Assembly: GCA_005883575.1 (NCBI GenBank)
Contig: VBFH01000022.1
Coordinates: forward strand, 159,769-223,768
DNA from: Chloroflexota bacterium
GTDB taxonomy: Bacteria; Chloroflexota; Dormibacteria; Dormibacterales; Dormibacteraceae
Length of the DNA stretch: 64,000 bases
Direction of reading: 5' to 3'
Shown here: in pieces, positions 9,408-18,648 of the stretch
How the letters are laid out: every line of letters starts with the position of its first letter
Position numbering within the stretch: the stretch's first letter is position 1
The notes under the pieces: model-generated
What the model saw: only the letters and a program-made list of their open reading frames with translations
Databases searched by the model: none
What the model was told of the DNA's origin: nothing
Made by a program: the position numbers and the translations under genes

Positions 9408-10468
9408 CGCTGCAGCCCGGGGAACTGGCCCGTGGCGATGCGTTCGATGTCGAGGAAGCTGATCACCGCCGCCAGTGCAAGCAGGGCGACGAGGCCCGCG
9501 CGCTGGAAGTTGAGCTCGCTCGCCCTGTCAAACGGCCGGCGGCGAAGCACCTCGATCAGGACCACGACCATGCGTCCTCCGTCGAGGGCGAGGAAAGGCA
9601 GCAGGTTGGTAAACCCTAGCGCGACCGAGAGCAGGGCGACGATGGGGATGTACGTCTCGAGTCCCAACGAGACCGATTGCGCCGCCACGTCGGCGATCCC
9701 GATCGGGCCGGTCACGCCATTCGGGCCTAGGAGGCCGCCCGGCACCTTGCCGGTAACCAGCTCGCTCAGGCCCAGGACTATGTTGCCTACGGCGACGAAC
9801 GGAAAGGTCACACCGTTGACGACCGCATCCTTCACGGTCACGACCGCCCACCGCGCTGTGATCCCCATCTGGCACTGCTTTGTCCTTTCATCGCAGCGGG
9901 GCGTGATGATGTACCGGAAAGGCTGCCCATTGGCGTGTACTCCGCCGATGACGATGGCGGCGTTCGGGGCGCTGTTCTCCACCTGGCGGAGCTGATCGGG
10001 GGCCGTGATCGGCCGCCCTTCGACGGTTCGCAGCTGGTCGCCGGTCCGAATCCCTGCCGCGGCCGCCGGTGAGTTGGGGAGCACGCCCACCACCTTGCCC
10101 GGCGCGTCGTTGAGCTGGGTCAGGTCGTAGGCCGTGATCAGCAGCATGGCGACCAGGAAGTTCGCTGCCGGCCCGCCCGCCAGGATCAACAGCCTCTGCC
10201 AGGCAGGTCGGGTGTGGAAGCCGTCCGGGTCTTCGAAATCGCCGGCCTCCATGCCGCCCATACGGACGTAGCCAAGGATCGGGAACGCCCGTATGGCGTA
10301 CAGCGTGCCGCCGCGTGTCATCGACCACAGGCGCGTCCCGGCCCCGATCGAGAACTCGATCACCCGGACCTTGAACAGCTTCGCAAAAGCGAAGTGGCCG
10401 GCCTCGTGGGGCGCGATCAGGAGCAGGAACATTCCCGCGATGCCGATAACGACCAGGAGCCCGTTCAT
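9404..10468 (-). CDS. rseP: Site-2 zinc metalloprotease, RseP/RIP family
   Basis: This is an intramembrane protease that cuts membrane-anchored regulators or signal peptide remnants. The zinc motif HEAGH lies in the first membrane helix (residue ~21), and NLLPFLALDGG near the C-terminus supplies the third ligand. A single PDZ domain lies around residues 120-200 (VVGVLPNSPAAAAGIRTGDQL). Length 354 fits the single-PDZ Gram-positive form. It overlaps dxr upstream and ispG downstream by ATGA-type junctions. No anti-sigma factor substrate is encoded nearby. Confidence 0.93.
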   Translation of the reverse strand: MNGLLVVIGIAGMFLLLIAPHEAGHFAFAKLFKVRVIEFSIGAGTRLWSMTRGGTLYAIRAFPILGYVRMGGMEAGDFEDPDGFHTRPAWQRLLILAGGPAANFLVAMLLITAYDLTQLNDAPGKVVGVLPNSPAAAAGIRTGDQLRTVEGRPITAPDQLRQVENSAPNAAIVIGGVHANGQPFRYIITPRCDERTKQCQMGITARWAVVTVKDAVVNGVTFPFVAVGNIVLGLSELVTGKVPGGLLGPNGVTGPIGIADVAAQSVSLGLETYIPIVALLSVALGFTNLLPFLALDGGRMVVVLIEVLRRRPFDRASELNFQRAGLVALLALAAVISFLDIERIATGQFPGLQR

Positions 10469-11562
10469 GCGCGCCTCACACTACCGAACTTTGCTTTAAC
10501 TTCAGCCCTCGCCCAGCGGTCCGCCTCCAGGATCTCTGGTAGGGAACCGCCGCACCCTGGGAAGGCTTCGAGCGCCCGTTCGACGGTGGGGATGATGGCG
10601 CCGAACGGGAGGTCCCCGGCCAGGAATGCGTACACAGCCTCCTCGTTGGCCGCGTTCAGGACCGCCGGGTGGCCGCCACCGGTCGCGGCAGCATCGCGCG
10701 CTAGACGGACGCTGGGAAAGCGATCCTCGTCGAGCTCTTGGAACTCCAGGCCGCTCAGCTCGTGAATGGAGGTCGGCGGCACCGCATCCGGCAGGCGGTC
10801 TGGGTAGGCGAGCGCGACCGCAATTGGGAGCCGCATGTCGGGCCGGCCGAGCTGCGCTTTGAAGGAGCCGTCGACAAACTCGACGAGCGAGTGGACGACG
10901 CTCTGGGGGTGGATGCAGACCGAGATGCGATCCAGAGGGATGCCGTACAGGTGATGCGCCTCGATCAGCTCGAGGCCCTTGTTCATGAGCGTGGCCGAGT
11001 CCACCGTCACCTTGCGCCCCATCGACCAGCGCGGATGGTTCAGCGCCTGCTCGACCGTGACCTGGTCCAGATCCAGCTCGGGGTGGGCCCAAAACGGACC
11101 GCCGCTGGAGGTGATGACGAGCCGCCGCACGTTCTTGAGCTCCTCGCCCCAAAGGCACTGCCAGATCGCGCTGTGCTCGGAATCGATGGGGCGGATTCCG
11201 CGTTCGCCTGCGGCCTTCATGACCAGCGCGCCCGCCATCACCAGGACTTCCTTGGTGGCCAGCGCCACCTCCTTGCCCGCGCGAAGCGCTGACATCGTCG
11301 GCCCGAGAGCCCGCGCGCCTGGGATCGCGACGACCACGAGGTCGCACCGTGGGTCGGTGACCATCGCCTCGACTCGCGCATCGAAATCGCCTTCTCCGGC
11401 GCGCCCGTGGATATCGTGCTCGGCCTTGCGGTCGGAGGAGCCCACGCCCCCGGTCAGGCCGAACAGCTTGAACCGCGCCGGGTTGCGGTCGATGACATCG
11501 AGCGTCTGCCGGCCGATCGAGCCGGTGGCTCCGAGGACGGCGATGTTGATGGGTCGGGTCAT
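10465..11562 (-). CDS. dxr: 1-deoxy-D-xylulose 5-phosphate reductoisomerase
   Basis: This is the first committed step of the MEP pathway: NADPH-dependent conversion of DXP to 2-C-methylerythritol 4-phosphate. The NADPH-binding GATGSIG is at residues 10-16. The metal/substrate segments DSEHSAIWQ and SSGGPFW and the flexible-loop region HPRWSMGRKVTVDSATLMNKG are present. The segment after the first beta-alpha unit looks shorter and more charged than usual (GLTGGVGSSDRKAEHDIHG), but catalytic motifs are intact. It directly follows cdsA and overlaps rseP. Confidence 0.96.
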   Translation of the reverse strand: MTRPINIAVLGATGSIGRQTLDVIDRNPARFKLFGLTGGVGSSDRKAEHDIHGRAGEGDFDARVEAMVTDPRCDLVVVAIPGARALGPTMSALRAGKEVALATKEVLVMAGALVMKAAGERGIRPIDSEHSAIWQCLWGEELKNVRRLVITSSGGPFWAHPELDLDQVTVEQALNHPRWSMGRKVTVDSATLMNKGLELIEAHHLYGIPLDRISVCIHPQSVVHSLVEFVDGSFKAQLGRPDMRLPIAVALAYPDRLPDAVPPTSIHELSGLEFQELDEDRFPSVRLARDAAATGGGHPAVLNAANEEAVYAFLAGDLPFGAIIPTVERALEAFPGCGGSLPEILEADRWARAEVKAKFGSVRRA

Positions 11563-12357
11563 CTAAAGGAGGTGGAAGACCGTGACATAGAGATAGACGA
11601 GGATCGGCGGAAAGAGAATCGAGTCCAGTCGGTCGAGCACGCCGCCGTGGCCGGGGATGAGATGCGATGAGTCCTTCACCTCGGCGAGGCGCTTCATCTG
11701 CGACTCAACGAGGTCCCCCACTATCGCGCTGGTGCCGACAAGAAAACCCAGCACTACCGAGTGCAGCGGATTGACGCCGATCACGCCCGAGATTCCAACC
11801 AGCATCACCAGCATCGCTCCGATCACGCCGGCGATCGCGCCCTCGAGCGTCTTCTTGGGGCTGATCGCCTCGAAGAACGGATGCCGGCCGATCCGACTGC
11901 CGACCAGCAGCGCGGCCGCGTCGCTCACGACCACTGCGAAGATCGTGAACAGAGTCCAGACCAGGCCGTTGGGCTTGGACGTGTAGAGGAGCAGGTAGAA
12001 GTTGAACGGCATGCCGACATAGAGCGCGCCCGACATTCCCATCGCCCAGCGGCTGAGACCCTGCCGCTGGCCGGGTAGGAAAAGAAAAGCGCCCAGTCCG
12101 CCGACCAGGGCGAGCGCGAGCACCAGCGTCACGTCGACCTGCTTCAGCACCGTGCCGCTGAACGCAAAAAAAGCGCCCAGCGGGAATAGCAGCCACGCCG
12201 GCGCGCGCGAGCCCATGCGGTCCGAGAGATCGTTGAACTCGTACAGCGCCAGGCCGCCAAGGATCAGCACGACCAGATAGACGCCGTAGATCCCCACCAG
12301 GACGAGGCCGATGACGAGCCCGAGGACAACGAATGCGCTGAGGATGCGCACCATCAG
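11563..12357 (-). CDS. cdsA: Phosphatidate cytidylyltransferase (CDP-diglyceride synthase)
   Basis: This integral membrane enzyme makes CDP-diacylglycerol from phosphatidate and CTP, the branch point for phospholipids. About eight hydrophobic segments are visible, and the family signature at the C-terminus is intact (SQMKRLAEVKDSSHLIPGHGG then LDRLDS). The chosen start is the ATG at 12355-12357, directly before the first membrane helix (264 residues). A TTG at 12403-12405 overlapping the uppS stop in a TTGA junction is a real alternative and would add 16 residues. The open frame reaches further upstream, but that part overlaps uppS. The next gene, dxr, begins one base after the stop. Confidence 0.93.
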   Translation of the reverse strand: MMVRILSAFVVLGLVIGLVLVGIYGVYLVVLILGGLALYEFNDLSDRMGSRAPAWLLFPLGAFFAFSGTVLKQVDVTLVLALALVGGLGAFLFLPGQRQGLSRWAMGMSGALYVGMPFNFYLLLYTSKPNGLVWTLFTIFAVVVSDAAALLVGSRIGRHPFFEAISPKKTLEGAIAGVIGAMLVMLVGISGVIGVNPLHSVVLGFLVGTSAIVGDLVESQMKRLAEVKDSSHLIPGHGGVLDRLDSILFPPILVYLYVTVFHLL

Positions 12358-12401
12358 CGGACTTGGCTTCCAGCTGCCTGTCAAGGGCGCGTTGCGCGTG
12401 G

Positions 12402-13205
12402 TCAACTGACCATCACTTCGTGCGCGGGTCGCGCTCCAAAACGCCGCACCCTGGTTGCGTACTCGGTCAGCGCTGTTCTGAGATCGTCCTCGCCGAAATC
12501 GGGCCACAGGGTCTCGCTCACCAGCATCTCCGCGTATGCGCCCTGCCACAGCAGGAAATTGCTCACGCGATGCTCACCCGCGGTGCGAATGATCAGGTCG
12601 GGATCGGGAAGATCCGGCTGATACATCCGCTGCGAGATGGCCGCTTCATCGACACGTTCCGGTGGGACGCCGTCGCGGATCAACCTGCGCGCCGCGTCAA
12701 CGATCTCGGCGCGGCCGCCATAGTTGAGACAGACGTTCAGGATCCCGTTCTTGTTGTTGGCTGTGCGGGCCATTGCCTCCTCGATGCGATGGCGCATCTT
12801 TGGCGAGAGCTCGTCCCGCCGCCCGCTGACCAAGATCCGCACGCCACGTCGATGCATCTCGTCGACCTCCCGCTGCATCGTCTCGTGGAACAGCCGCATC
12901 AGCGCGCGAACTTCGGCCCGCGGCCTCGCCCAGTTTTCGGTCGAGAAGGCGTAGATCGAGAGGGCATGCACCCCCAGGTCTTCGCAGGCTTGGAGGACAC
13001 GCTTGATCGCCCGGACGCCCGCCCGATGGCCGAAGCTGGCGGGCCGGCTCTGGCGGCGGGCCCAACGCCCATTGCCGTCCATGATGATCCCGATGTGGCG
13101 GGGGACCTGCGAGTCCAAAGTTGAGGGAAAGCGTACCGACCCGACCGAAAACCGGCTGGGGGCAGGGTGGCCAGGGCGGCCGAGTTCATCTCGGCCGCGA
13201 CCCAC
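12402..13205 (-). CDS. uppS: Isoprenyl transferase (undecaprenyl diphosphate synthase)
   Basis: This cis-prenyltransferase elongates farnesyl diphosphate with IPP to the C55 carrier used in peptidoglycan synthesis. The catalytic HIGIIMDGNGRWA near residue 37 and the IPP-binding RTAGEHRVSNFLLWQ near the C-terminus are intact. The conserved fold begins only at VPRHIG, so the first 30 residues from the GTG at 13205 may not be translated. A TTG about 5 codons before VPRHIG is an alternative start. It lies downstream of a strong hairpin after frr, so it may have its own promoter. Confidence 0.94.
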   Translation of the reverse strand: MGRGRDELGRPGHPAPSRFSVGSVRFPSTLDSQVPRHIGIIMDGNGRWARRQSRPASFGHRAGVRAIKRVLQACEDLGVHALSIYAFSTENWARPRAEVRALMRLFHETMQREVDEMHRRGVRILVSGRRDELSPKMRHRIEEAMARTANNKNGILNVCLNYGGRAEIVDAARRLIRDGVPPERVDEAAISQRMYQPDLPDPDLIIRTAGEHRVSNFLLWQGAYAEMLVSETLWPDFGEDDLRTALTEYATRVRRFGARPAHEVMVS

Positions 13206-13303
13206 GTCGCGTTTGGCCGCCAGGCATCTCTGGTGGAAGGCTACTTAATGAATCCGAACCGTATACCGGAAGGTGAGCAGGCCCGGCGCGAAGCGCCCGG
13301 CCG

Positions 13304-13334
13304 ATGAGCGGAAACCATCCGGGTTTCCGCTCAT
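13304..13334 (-). terminator. Hairpin directly behind frr
   Basis: A perfect 13-base stem (ATGAGCGGAAACC / GGTTTCCGCTCAT) with a 5-base loop starts two bases after the frr stop codon. A second, imperfect G+C hairpin follows at 13279-13302. There is no T-run. The pair probably ends or attenuates transcription between the rpsB-tsf-pyrH-frr block and uppS. Confidence 0.65.
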
Positions 13335-13335
13335 G

Positions 13336-13893
13336 CTATACCTCCATCACCTCGCGTTCCTTCCGGCCGGCCAGCGCGTCGACCTTCTCGATCTGGGCTT
13401 CGGTGATCTTCTGCAGCCGGCCCGTAGCCCGCTTCGAGTCGTCCTCCGCCACCTCACCCTGCTTCTGCATCTGCTCGATGCGGTGCAGCTCGTCGCGGCG
13501 CACGTTGCGGATCGCCACGCGGGCGTCCTCCGCCTTCTGGCGGACGAGCTTGACGTACTCGCGCCGCCTTTCCTCGGTCAGAGGCGGGATGGGGACGCGG
13601 ATCACTTGGCCGTCGTTCGCTGGGTTCAGTCCCTGGTCGCTCGTACGCAGCGCTTTCTCCACCGCGCCGATCTGGCTCTTGTCGTAGACCTGGACGACGA
13701 GCAGGCGCGGCTCCGGAGCGCTGATCTGTGCGAGCTGGTTGAGCGGAGTCGGCGTCCCGTAGTAAGGAACCATGATCTTGTCGATCAGCGCGGGATTCGC
13801 GCGCCCCGTGCGGATGTGAGTGAGCTCCCCGCCGAAATGCTCGACGGACTTGTTCATCTTCGTCTCTGCCTCCCGGAGGATCGGATCAATCAC
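13336..13893 (-). CDS. frr: Ribosome recycling factor
   Basis: RRF works with EF-G to split the post-termination ribosome. The 185-residue product has the family pattern throughout: [26 protein letters not shown] near the start, the hinge around [16 protein letters not shown], and the helical C-terminus [20 protein letters not shown]. Length is normal. The start overlaps the pyrH stop, giving the common pyrH-frr coupling. Confidence 0.97.
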   Translation of the reverse strand: MIDPILREAETKMNKSVEHFGGELTHIRTGRANPALIDKIMVPYYGTPTPLNQLAQISAPEPRLLVVQVYDKSQIGAVEKALRTSDQGLNPANDGQVIRVPIPPLTEERRREYVKLVRQKAEDARVAIRNVRRDELHRIEQMQKQGEVAEDDSKRATGRLQKITEAQIEKVDALAGRKEREVMEV

Positions 13894-14621
13894 GACGCCG
13901 CGCCCACCAGCGTCCCGACTTCTTCTCCGAGCACCACGCGCTCGATGTTGCCAGGCGTGAGGAGGTTGAAAACGACGATCGGCACATCGTTGTCCATGCA
14001 GAGCGTAAGGGCGGTGTTGTCCATCACCTCGATGCCGCGGTTGAGCACCTCCAGGTAGTCGAGCCGCTCGAACTTCGTCGCGCTCGGATCTCGCTTCGGA
14101 TCCGCGGTATAGACGCCATCGACCTTGGTTGCCTTCAGGATCACGTCCGCCTCGATCTCGACCGCCCGCAGCGCCGCCGTCGTGTCGGTCGTGAAGTACG
14201 GATTTCCGGTCCCGGCCGCGAGGATGACCACGCGACCTTTTTCCAGGTGGCGCACCGCGCGTCGCCGGATGTACGGCTCGGCGACCTGCGGCATCTGGAT
14301 CGCGGTCATGGTCCGCGCCGGAATTCCGGCGCGCTCCAGCGCGTCCTGCAGTGCGAGCGCGTTGATCACCGTCGCGAGCATGCCCATGTAGTCCCCTGTC
14401 GCGCGGTCGAATCCTCGCTCCGTGGCGGCCAGCCCGCGGAAGATGTTGCCGCCGCCGACGACCAGCGCGACCTGCACACCCATCTGATGGACGCGCTTCA
14501 CCTGCGCGGCGATCGTCTCCACCACCTCGAGATCAAGTCCGTAATCACGGCTGCCGCCAAGCGCCTCTCCGCTTAGCTTGAGCAGAACGCGGTTGTACTT
14601 GGGGGATCCGTTTACGTTCAT
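13890..14621 (-). CDS. pyrH: Uridylate kinase (UMP kinase)
   Basis: This bacterial-type hexameric UMP kinase (amino acid kinase fold) phosphorylates UMP to UDP. The start at ATG 14619-14621 gives [23 protein letters not shown], matching the family N-terminus. The frame is open further upstream, but that sequence falls in tsf and is not conserved. The motifs GGGNIFRG and a [11 protein letters not shown] segment are present. About 243 residues is the normal length. It lies 34 bases behind tsf and overlaps frr. Confidence 0.96.
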   Translation of the reverse strand: MNVNGSPKYNRVLLKLSGEALGGSRDYGLDLEVVETIAAQVKRVHQMGVQVALVVGGGNIFRGLAATERGFDRATGDYMGMLATVINALALQDALERAGIPARTMTAIQMPQVAEPYIRRRAVRHLEKGRVVILAAGTGNPYFTTDTTAALRAVEIEADVILKATKVDGVYTADPKRDPSATKFERLDYLEVLNRGIEVMDNTALTLCMDNDVPIVVFNLLTPGNIERVVLGEEVGTLVGAAS

Positions 14622-14655
14622 GTTTGGGCGCCCTGCGCGCGCCCGGCGAGCTGGC

Positions 14656-15267
14656 TCAGTTCTCTCTGATGTTAAATCGCGCAAAGCGCCGGACTGTGAT
14701 GTTCTCCTGAAGCTTGGAGATGTGCTCGGCGATGAACTGCGCCACCGTGTGGCCCGGTTCGCGGAAGTATTCCTGCTCCATGAGGCAGTTGTGCTTGAGG
14801 AAGTCCTCGATCTGGCCTTCGACGATTCTCGGGATCACCTGCTCCGGCTTGCCGTCCTGCCGCGCCTTCGCCTCGTGCACCTCGCGCTCGGTGACCAGCA
14901 CCTCGTCGGGGACTTCCTCGCGCGAAACCCAACGGGCTCCGAACCCCGCAACCTGGAGCGCCAGCTCCTTGGCAAGCTTGCGGAAGTCCGGACCCTTGGC
15001 GACGAAGTCCGTCTCGCAGTTCACCTCGATGAGCACTCCGATTTGGGGCGGGTAGTCCGGCGAGGTGGTGTGAAGGTAGGCCTCGACCACACCCTGTCCT
15101 GTGGGGCGGTCCGCCCGCTTGCTCGCCTTCGCGATACCTTTCTCGCGCAGGATCGTGAACGCCTTCTCGAGATCGCCGCCTGCCTCCTCCAGGGCGTTCC
15201 TGCAGTCCATCATCCCGGCCCCGGAGATCTCGCGCAGCTTCTTGATCAGGTCCATGTCCACGGCCAT
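14656..15267 (-). CDS. tsf: Translation elongation factor Ts
   Basis: EF-Ts exchanges GDP on EF-Tu. The 203-residue product is the short form, as in Thermus, and lacks part of the second core domain of the E. coli protein. The N-terminal UBA-like domain [23 protein letters not shown] and the conserved [14 protein letters not shown] are clear. The start is the ATG at 15265-15267, sharing one base with the rpsB stop (TGATG) and preceded by a GAGGAGG ribosome-binding site in the rpsB tail. Confidence 0.97.
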   Translation of the reverse strand: MAVDMDLIKKLREISGAGMMDCRNALEEAGGDLEKAFTILREKGIAKASKRADRPTGQGVVEAYLHTTSPDYPPQIGVLIEVNCETDFVAKGPDFRKLAKELALQVAGFGARWVSREEVPDEVLVTEREVHEAKARQDGKPEQVIPRIVEGQIEDFLKHNCLMEQEYFREPGHTVAQFIAEHISKLQENITVRRFARFNIREN

Positions 15268-16115
15268 CAACGGGCCTCCTCTTCGTCCACCGTGCGCTCG
15301 ATGAACTCCTCTTCTGAGACCGTCGGCAGGTAGTCTTCCTCGTCCTCGAGGTACTCCTCGATCTCTTCGTAGCGAGGCGTCTCGAGGAACTCGCGCTCCT
15401 CGACCTCTGGCAGGATCTCGCCGCGAGCCGCCGCTTCCTGGCGGCCTTCCTGACACGCGTCTGCGATCTTGCCGGTCAGCAGCTTCACCGCGCGGATCGC
15501 GTCGTCGTTGCCGGGGATGACGAATGTGATCAGGTCCGGGTCGCAGTTCGAGTCGGTGATCGCGACCACCGGGATCTTCAATCGATTCGCCTCAGTGACT
15601 GCGATGTGCTCCTTGCGCGGGTCGACGACGTAGAGCGCGCCCGGCAGCCGCTTCATGTCGGCGATACCGTCGAAATGGAACATCAACCGGTCGAGCTCGT
15701 CCTGGAGGCGCTTGGCCTCCTTCTTTGGCATCTGCTCCAGCTGGCCTTCCTGCTGCATCTTGCGCAGGTCCTGCAGCCGCTCGATGCGCTTTTTGACGGT
15801 GCTGAAGTTGGTCAGCATGCCGCCCATCCAACGGCGGTTGACGAAGTACATGCCGCAGCGCGCGGCTTCGGTCTGGATGGTCTCCTGGGCCTGCTTCTTG
15901 GTGCCGACGAACAGCACGGGCCGTCCGCTTGCCGCCACGCTGCGGGTGAACTCCCACGCGTCGTCCAACAGGCGCACGGTTTTCTGCAGGTCGATGATGT
16001 GGATGCCGTTGCGCGCGGTGAAGATGTACGTCTTCATCTTCGGGTTCCAGCGGCTGGTCTGATGCCCGAAGTGGACACCCGCCTCCAGCAGCTGCTTCAA
16101 GGTCACTTGAGCCAC
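15267..16115 (-). CDS. rpsB: 30S ribosomal protein S2
   Basis: S2 binds the back of the 30S subunit. The start GTG is preceded by AGGAGG 11 bases upstream and gives the canonical [24 protein letters not shown]. The core ends around residue 225. After it comes a strongly acidic tail of roughly 55 residues rich in E, D and Y, longer than in many bacteria. It opens the rpsB-tsf-pyrH-frr group, and a candidate promoter lies in the gap to topA. Confidence 0.97.
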   Translation of the reverse strand: MAQVTLKQLLEAGVHFGHQTSRWNPKMKTYIFTARNGIHIIDLQKTVRLLDDAWEFTRSVAASGRPVLFVGTKKQAQETIQTEAARCGMYFVNRRWMGGMLTNFSTVKKRIERLQDLRKMQQEGQLEQMPKKEAKRLQDELDRLMFHFDGIADMKRLPGALYVVDPRKEHIAVTEANRLKIPVVAITDSNCDPDLITFVIPGNDDAIRAVKLLTGKIADACQEGRQEAAARGEILPEVEEREFLETPRYEEIEEYLEDEEDYLPTVSEEEFIERTVDEEEAR

Positions 16116-16223
16116 GTTGTTGCTTGCCTCCTGTTCTTCTTCCGCTCGGGTTCCGGCCTTCGGAATGAAGGACAGGGGCGTGGCCCGGGCGTGCTGACTC
16201 AGTCGATTAGGACTGGCTCAGGG

Positions 16224-16229
16224 AGTATA
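16224..16229 (-). promoter_or_regulatory. Candidate -10 box of the rpsB promoter
   Basis: TATACT on the minus strand in the 131-base gap between topA and rpsB. A weak CTTAAC-like -35 lies about 17 bases upstream. This would give an rpsB leader of about 100 bases, long enough for a control structure. A short TTCCG...CGGAA hairpin is visible in it, but I cannot assign it to a known r-protein leader. Confidence 0.4.
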
Positions 16230-16246
16230 CCCAGACTCGAAATCGG

Positions 16247-18586
16247 TTAAGCGACGGCTTTCTTGACGCCCTTCGGGCCCGGGCACTTCGGGTAGTCCGA
16301 GCACGACTTGAACGCGCCGAACCGACCGCGGCGCTCGACCAGCGGCTTGCCGCAGATGGGACAAGGCTCGTCGAGGATCTTCGGGCCCTGGCGAGGCTTG
16401 CCGTCCTTGCCCATGTTGGCGCGGTAGTTGCAGTCCGGGTAGCGCGAACACGCGACGAAGGGGCCATACCGGCCCGTGCGCTCGACCAGGTCCCCCTCTC
16501 CGCACTGCGGGCACTTCCCGCCTGTCGGCTTGGCCTCGGCCTGGGCGGCGTCGCGCTTGATGTACTTGCACTCCGGATACCCCGAGCAGCCGACGAACTC
16601 GCCGTAACGGCCCGTGCGCAGCTGCAGCGGCCTGCCGCAGCTCGGGCACGGCTCGTCGAGCAGCTTCGGCTGCGGGGCCTCCCCATCAGGGGTCAGGGCG
16701 CGGCGGAACTTGCACTTCGGGTAGCGGGAGCAGCCCATGAACGGACCGAACCGGCTCGCCTTACGCACGAGGTGTCCCTCGTGGCATAGGGGGCAGACCT
16801 CGTCCGTGTCCGCCGGCGTGGCCTCCTCGGCGGCGCTGAGCATGCGCTGCAGCGGCCCGTAGAAGTCCTTGACCACCGGCACCCACTCCTGGCTGCCGCT
16901 CTCGACCTCGTCCAGGCGCTTTTCGAGCTTCGACGTGTACTCGTCGTCGGAGATCGTCTTGAAGTGGTCGACCATCAGAGTGTTCACCGCCTCGCCTACC
17001 CGCGTCGGGAACAGCCGGCGGTCCTTGATTTCCACGTAGCCGTGGGCCTTGGTGATGGTCTGCACCGTGGGCGCGTACGTCGAGGGCCGCCCGATGCCGC
17101 GCTGCTCCAGCTCCTTGATCAGGGTCGCCTCCGAGTATCGCGGCGGCGGCTGGCTGAAGTGCTGCTCCGGCTTCAGACCGTGGTAGTCGAGGTCTTCGCC
17201 CTGGGCGAGGACGGGAAGATCGTTTTCGCCGTTCTCGTCTTGACTAGGGGGGTTGTCCCCCCTTTCGCCCTGCGCGGGCAAAGCCCGCGCTGACGGGCTA
17301 CCCCCCTGCGGCCAGATCTTGTAGAAGCCGTCGAACGCAAGCACCGAGCCGTTCGCGCGGAAGACGTAATCTCCGCCTTCGATCTCGACCTGCGTTTGGT
17401 CGTAGACCGCAGGGGCCATCCGGCTTGCCACGAAGCGGCGCCAGATGAGGTCATACAGCCGGTACTGGTCCGGCGTCAGGTGCTGACGGACCGCCTCCGG
17501 CGTCCGGTGGACGTCGGTCGGCCGGATGGCCTCGTGTGCATCCTGCGCCCCCGGCACCGCCTTGGTGGCACGGGCCGACCCGAGGTACTTTTCGCCGTGG
17601 TGGCCCTTGATCCAGCCGTTGACCTTCGCGTCGGCGTCGGCGGAGATCCGCGTCGAGTCGGTGCGCATGTAAGTGATCAGGCCGGTCGGCCCTTCGGCGC
17701 CGAGCTCCACGCCCTCGTAGAGCTGCTGGGCCACGCGCATCGCGATGTGCGGGCGCATTCGCAGCCGGCTCGAGGCGTCCTGCTGCAGAGTCGAGGTGAT
17801 GTACGGCGGATTCGAGCTCTTGGTGCGGCGCCGCTGCTCCACCCCGATAACGCGATAGCTCGCGCCTTCGAGCTTGCGGACGATCTCGTTGGCCTCAGCC
17901 TCGTTGTGGATCTCGAACTTCTCGTCGCCCGGCTTGGGCGCCGATCCGAGAGGCCGGTTGAGCCTGGCATGGAAATGGTTCTCCGCTCCCGTCTTTTTGG
18001 ACAGCTCGACGTCCACCGTCCACGACTCGACCGGGACGAACTTGCGAATCTCCTCCTCACGGTCCACTACGAGCCGCAACGCGACCGATGAAACGCGACC
18101 CGCGCCGATCCCCTTCTGTACCTTGCTCCAGAGGAACGGGCTCAGCCGGAATCCGACCAGACGGTCGACCACCCGCCTGGCCTGCTGTGCGTTGACCAGG
18201 CGCATGTCGATGCCGCGAGGCGATTCGAGCGCCCTGCGCACCGCCTCGGAAGTGATCTCGTGGAACTCGATCCGCTTTGGATCGCGAATCTTCAGCACCT
18301 CGGCCAGGTGCCAGGCGATGGCCTCCCCCTCCCGATCGGGGTCGGAGGCCAGGATCACCTCCTGGTCCTTCTTGGCCGCGGACTTGAGCTCGTTGATGGT
18401 CTTGCGGCGGCTTTCCACCACCTCGTAGTGGGGCTTGAAGCCGTCGTCCACCTCGACCCCCATCTCCTTTTCGGGCAGGTCCCGCACGTGGCCCATCGAG
18501 GCGCGGACGTCGAAACGGTCCCCCAGAAACCGCTTCAAGGTCCGGGCCTTGGCCGGCGACTCGACGATGATCAGACCTTCTGCCAC
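16247..18586 (-). CDS. topA: DNA topoisomerase I (type IA) with four C-terminal zinc fingers
   Basis: This enzyme relaxes negatively supercoiled DNA through a 5'-phosphotyrosine intermediate. The TOPRIM domain is N-terminal (IVESPAKARTLKRFL, then DPDREGEAIAWH). The active-site Tyr is in LITYMRTDSTRIS. The C-terminus carries four Cys4 topoisomerase zinc ribbons, each CPxC...C-(S/G/K)...YP-x-C. Within a normally variable loop after FDGFYKIWP, the gene contains a palindromic DNA insertion at 17246-17290 that keeps the frame. Length 779. It is followed downstream by rpsB and preceded by dprA. Confidence 0.96.
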   Translation of the reverse strand: MAEGLIIVESPAKARTLKRFLGDRFDVRASMGHVRDLPEKEMGVEVDDGFKPHYEVVESRRKTINELKSAAKKDQEVILASDPDREGEAIAWHLAEVLKIRDPKRIEFHEITSEAVRRALESPRGIDMRLVNAQQARRVVDRLVGFRLSPFLWSKVQKGIGAGRVSSVALRLVVDREEEIRKFVPVESWTVDVELSKKTGAENHFHARLNRPLGSAPKPGDEKFEIHNEAEANEIVRKLEGASYRVIGVEQRRRTKSSNPPYITSTLQQDASSRLRMRPHIAMRVAQQLYEGVELGAEGPTGLITYMRTDSTRISADADAKVNGWIKGHHGEKYLGSARATKAVPGAQDAHEAIRPTDVHRTPEAVRQHLTPDQYRLYDLIWRRFVASRMAPAVYDQTQVEIEGGDYVFRANGSVLAFDGFYKIWPQGGSPSARALPAQGERGDNPPSQDENGENDLPVLAQGEDLDYHGLKPEQHFSQPPPRYSEATLIKELEQRGIGRPSTYAPTVQTITKAHGYVEIKDRRLFPTRVGEAVNTLMVDHFKTISDDEYTSKLEKRLDEVESGSQEWVPVVKDFYGPLQRMLSAAEEATPADTDEVCPLCHEGHLVRKASRFGPFMGCSRYPKCKFRRALTPDGEAPQPKLLDEPCPSCGRPLQLRTGRYGEFVGCSGYPECKYIKRDAAQAEAKPTGGKCPQCGEGDLVERTGRYGPFVACSRYPDCNYRANMGKDGKPRQGPKILDEPCPICGKPLVERRGRFGAFKSCSDYPKCPGPKGVKKAVA
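17246..17290. repeat. Tandem palindromic element inserted in frame within topA
   Basis: Two back-to-back hairpins lie inside topA. The first is AGGGGGG-TTGT-CCCCCCT (17246-17263) and the second GCGCGGGC-AAA-GCCCGCGC (17272-17290, perfect 8-base stem). A further run of six C at 17301-17306 could compete with the first stem. The encoded peptide (GGSPSARALPAQGERGDNPP) is low in conserved residues and sits in a loop that varies in the family. The arrangement recalls palindromic elements that insert into genes in Rickettsia. No second copy was noticed in this window. Confidence 0.6.
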
Positions 18587-18648
18587 AGCTCTCTCTTTAT
18601 TCCCAAAAGCGGACCGTTGTTCCCGGCCCGCCTTCCGGGGCTGGCATC

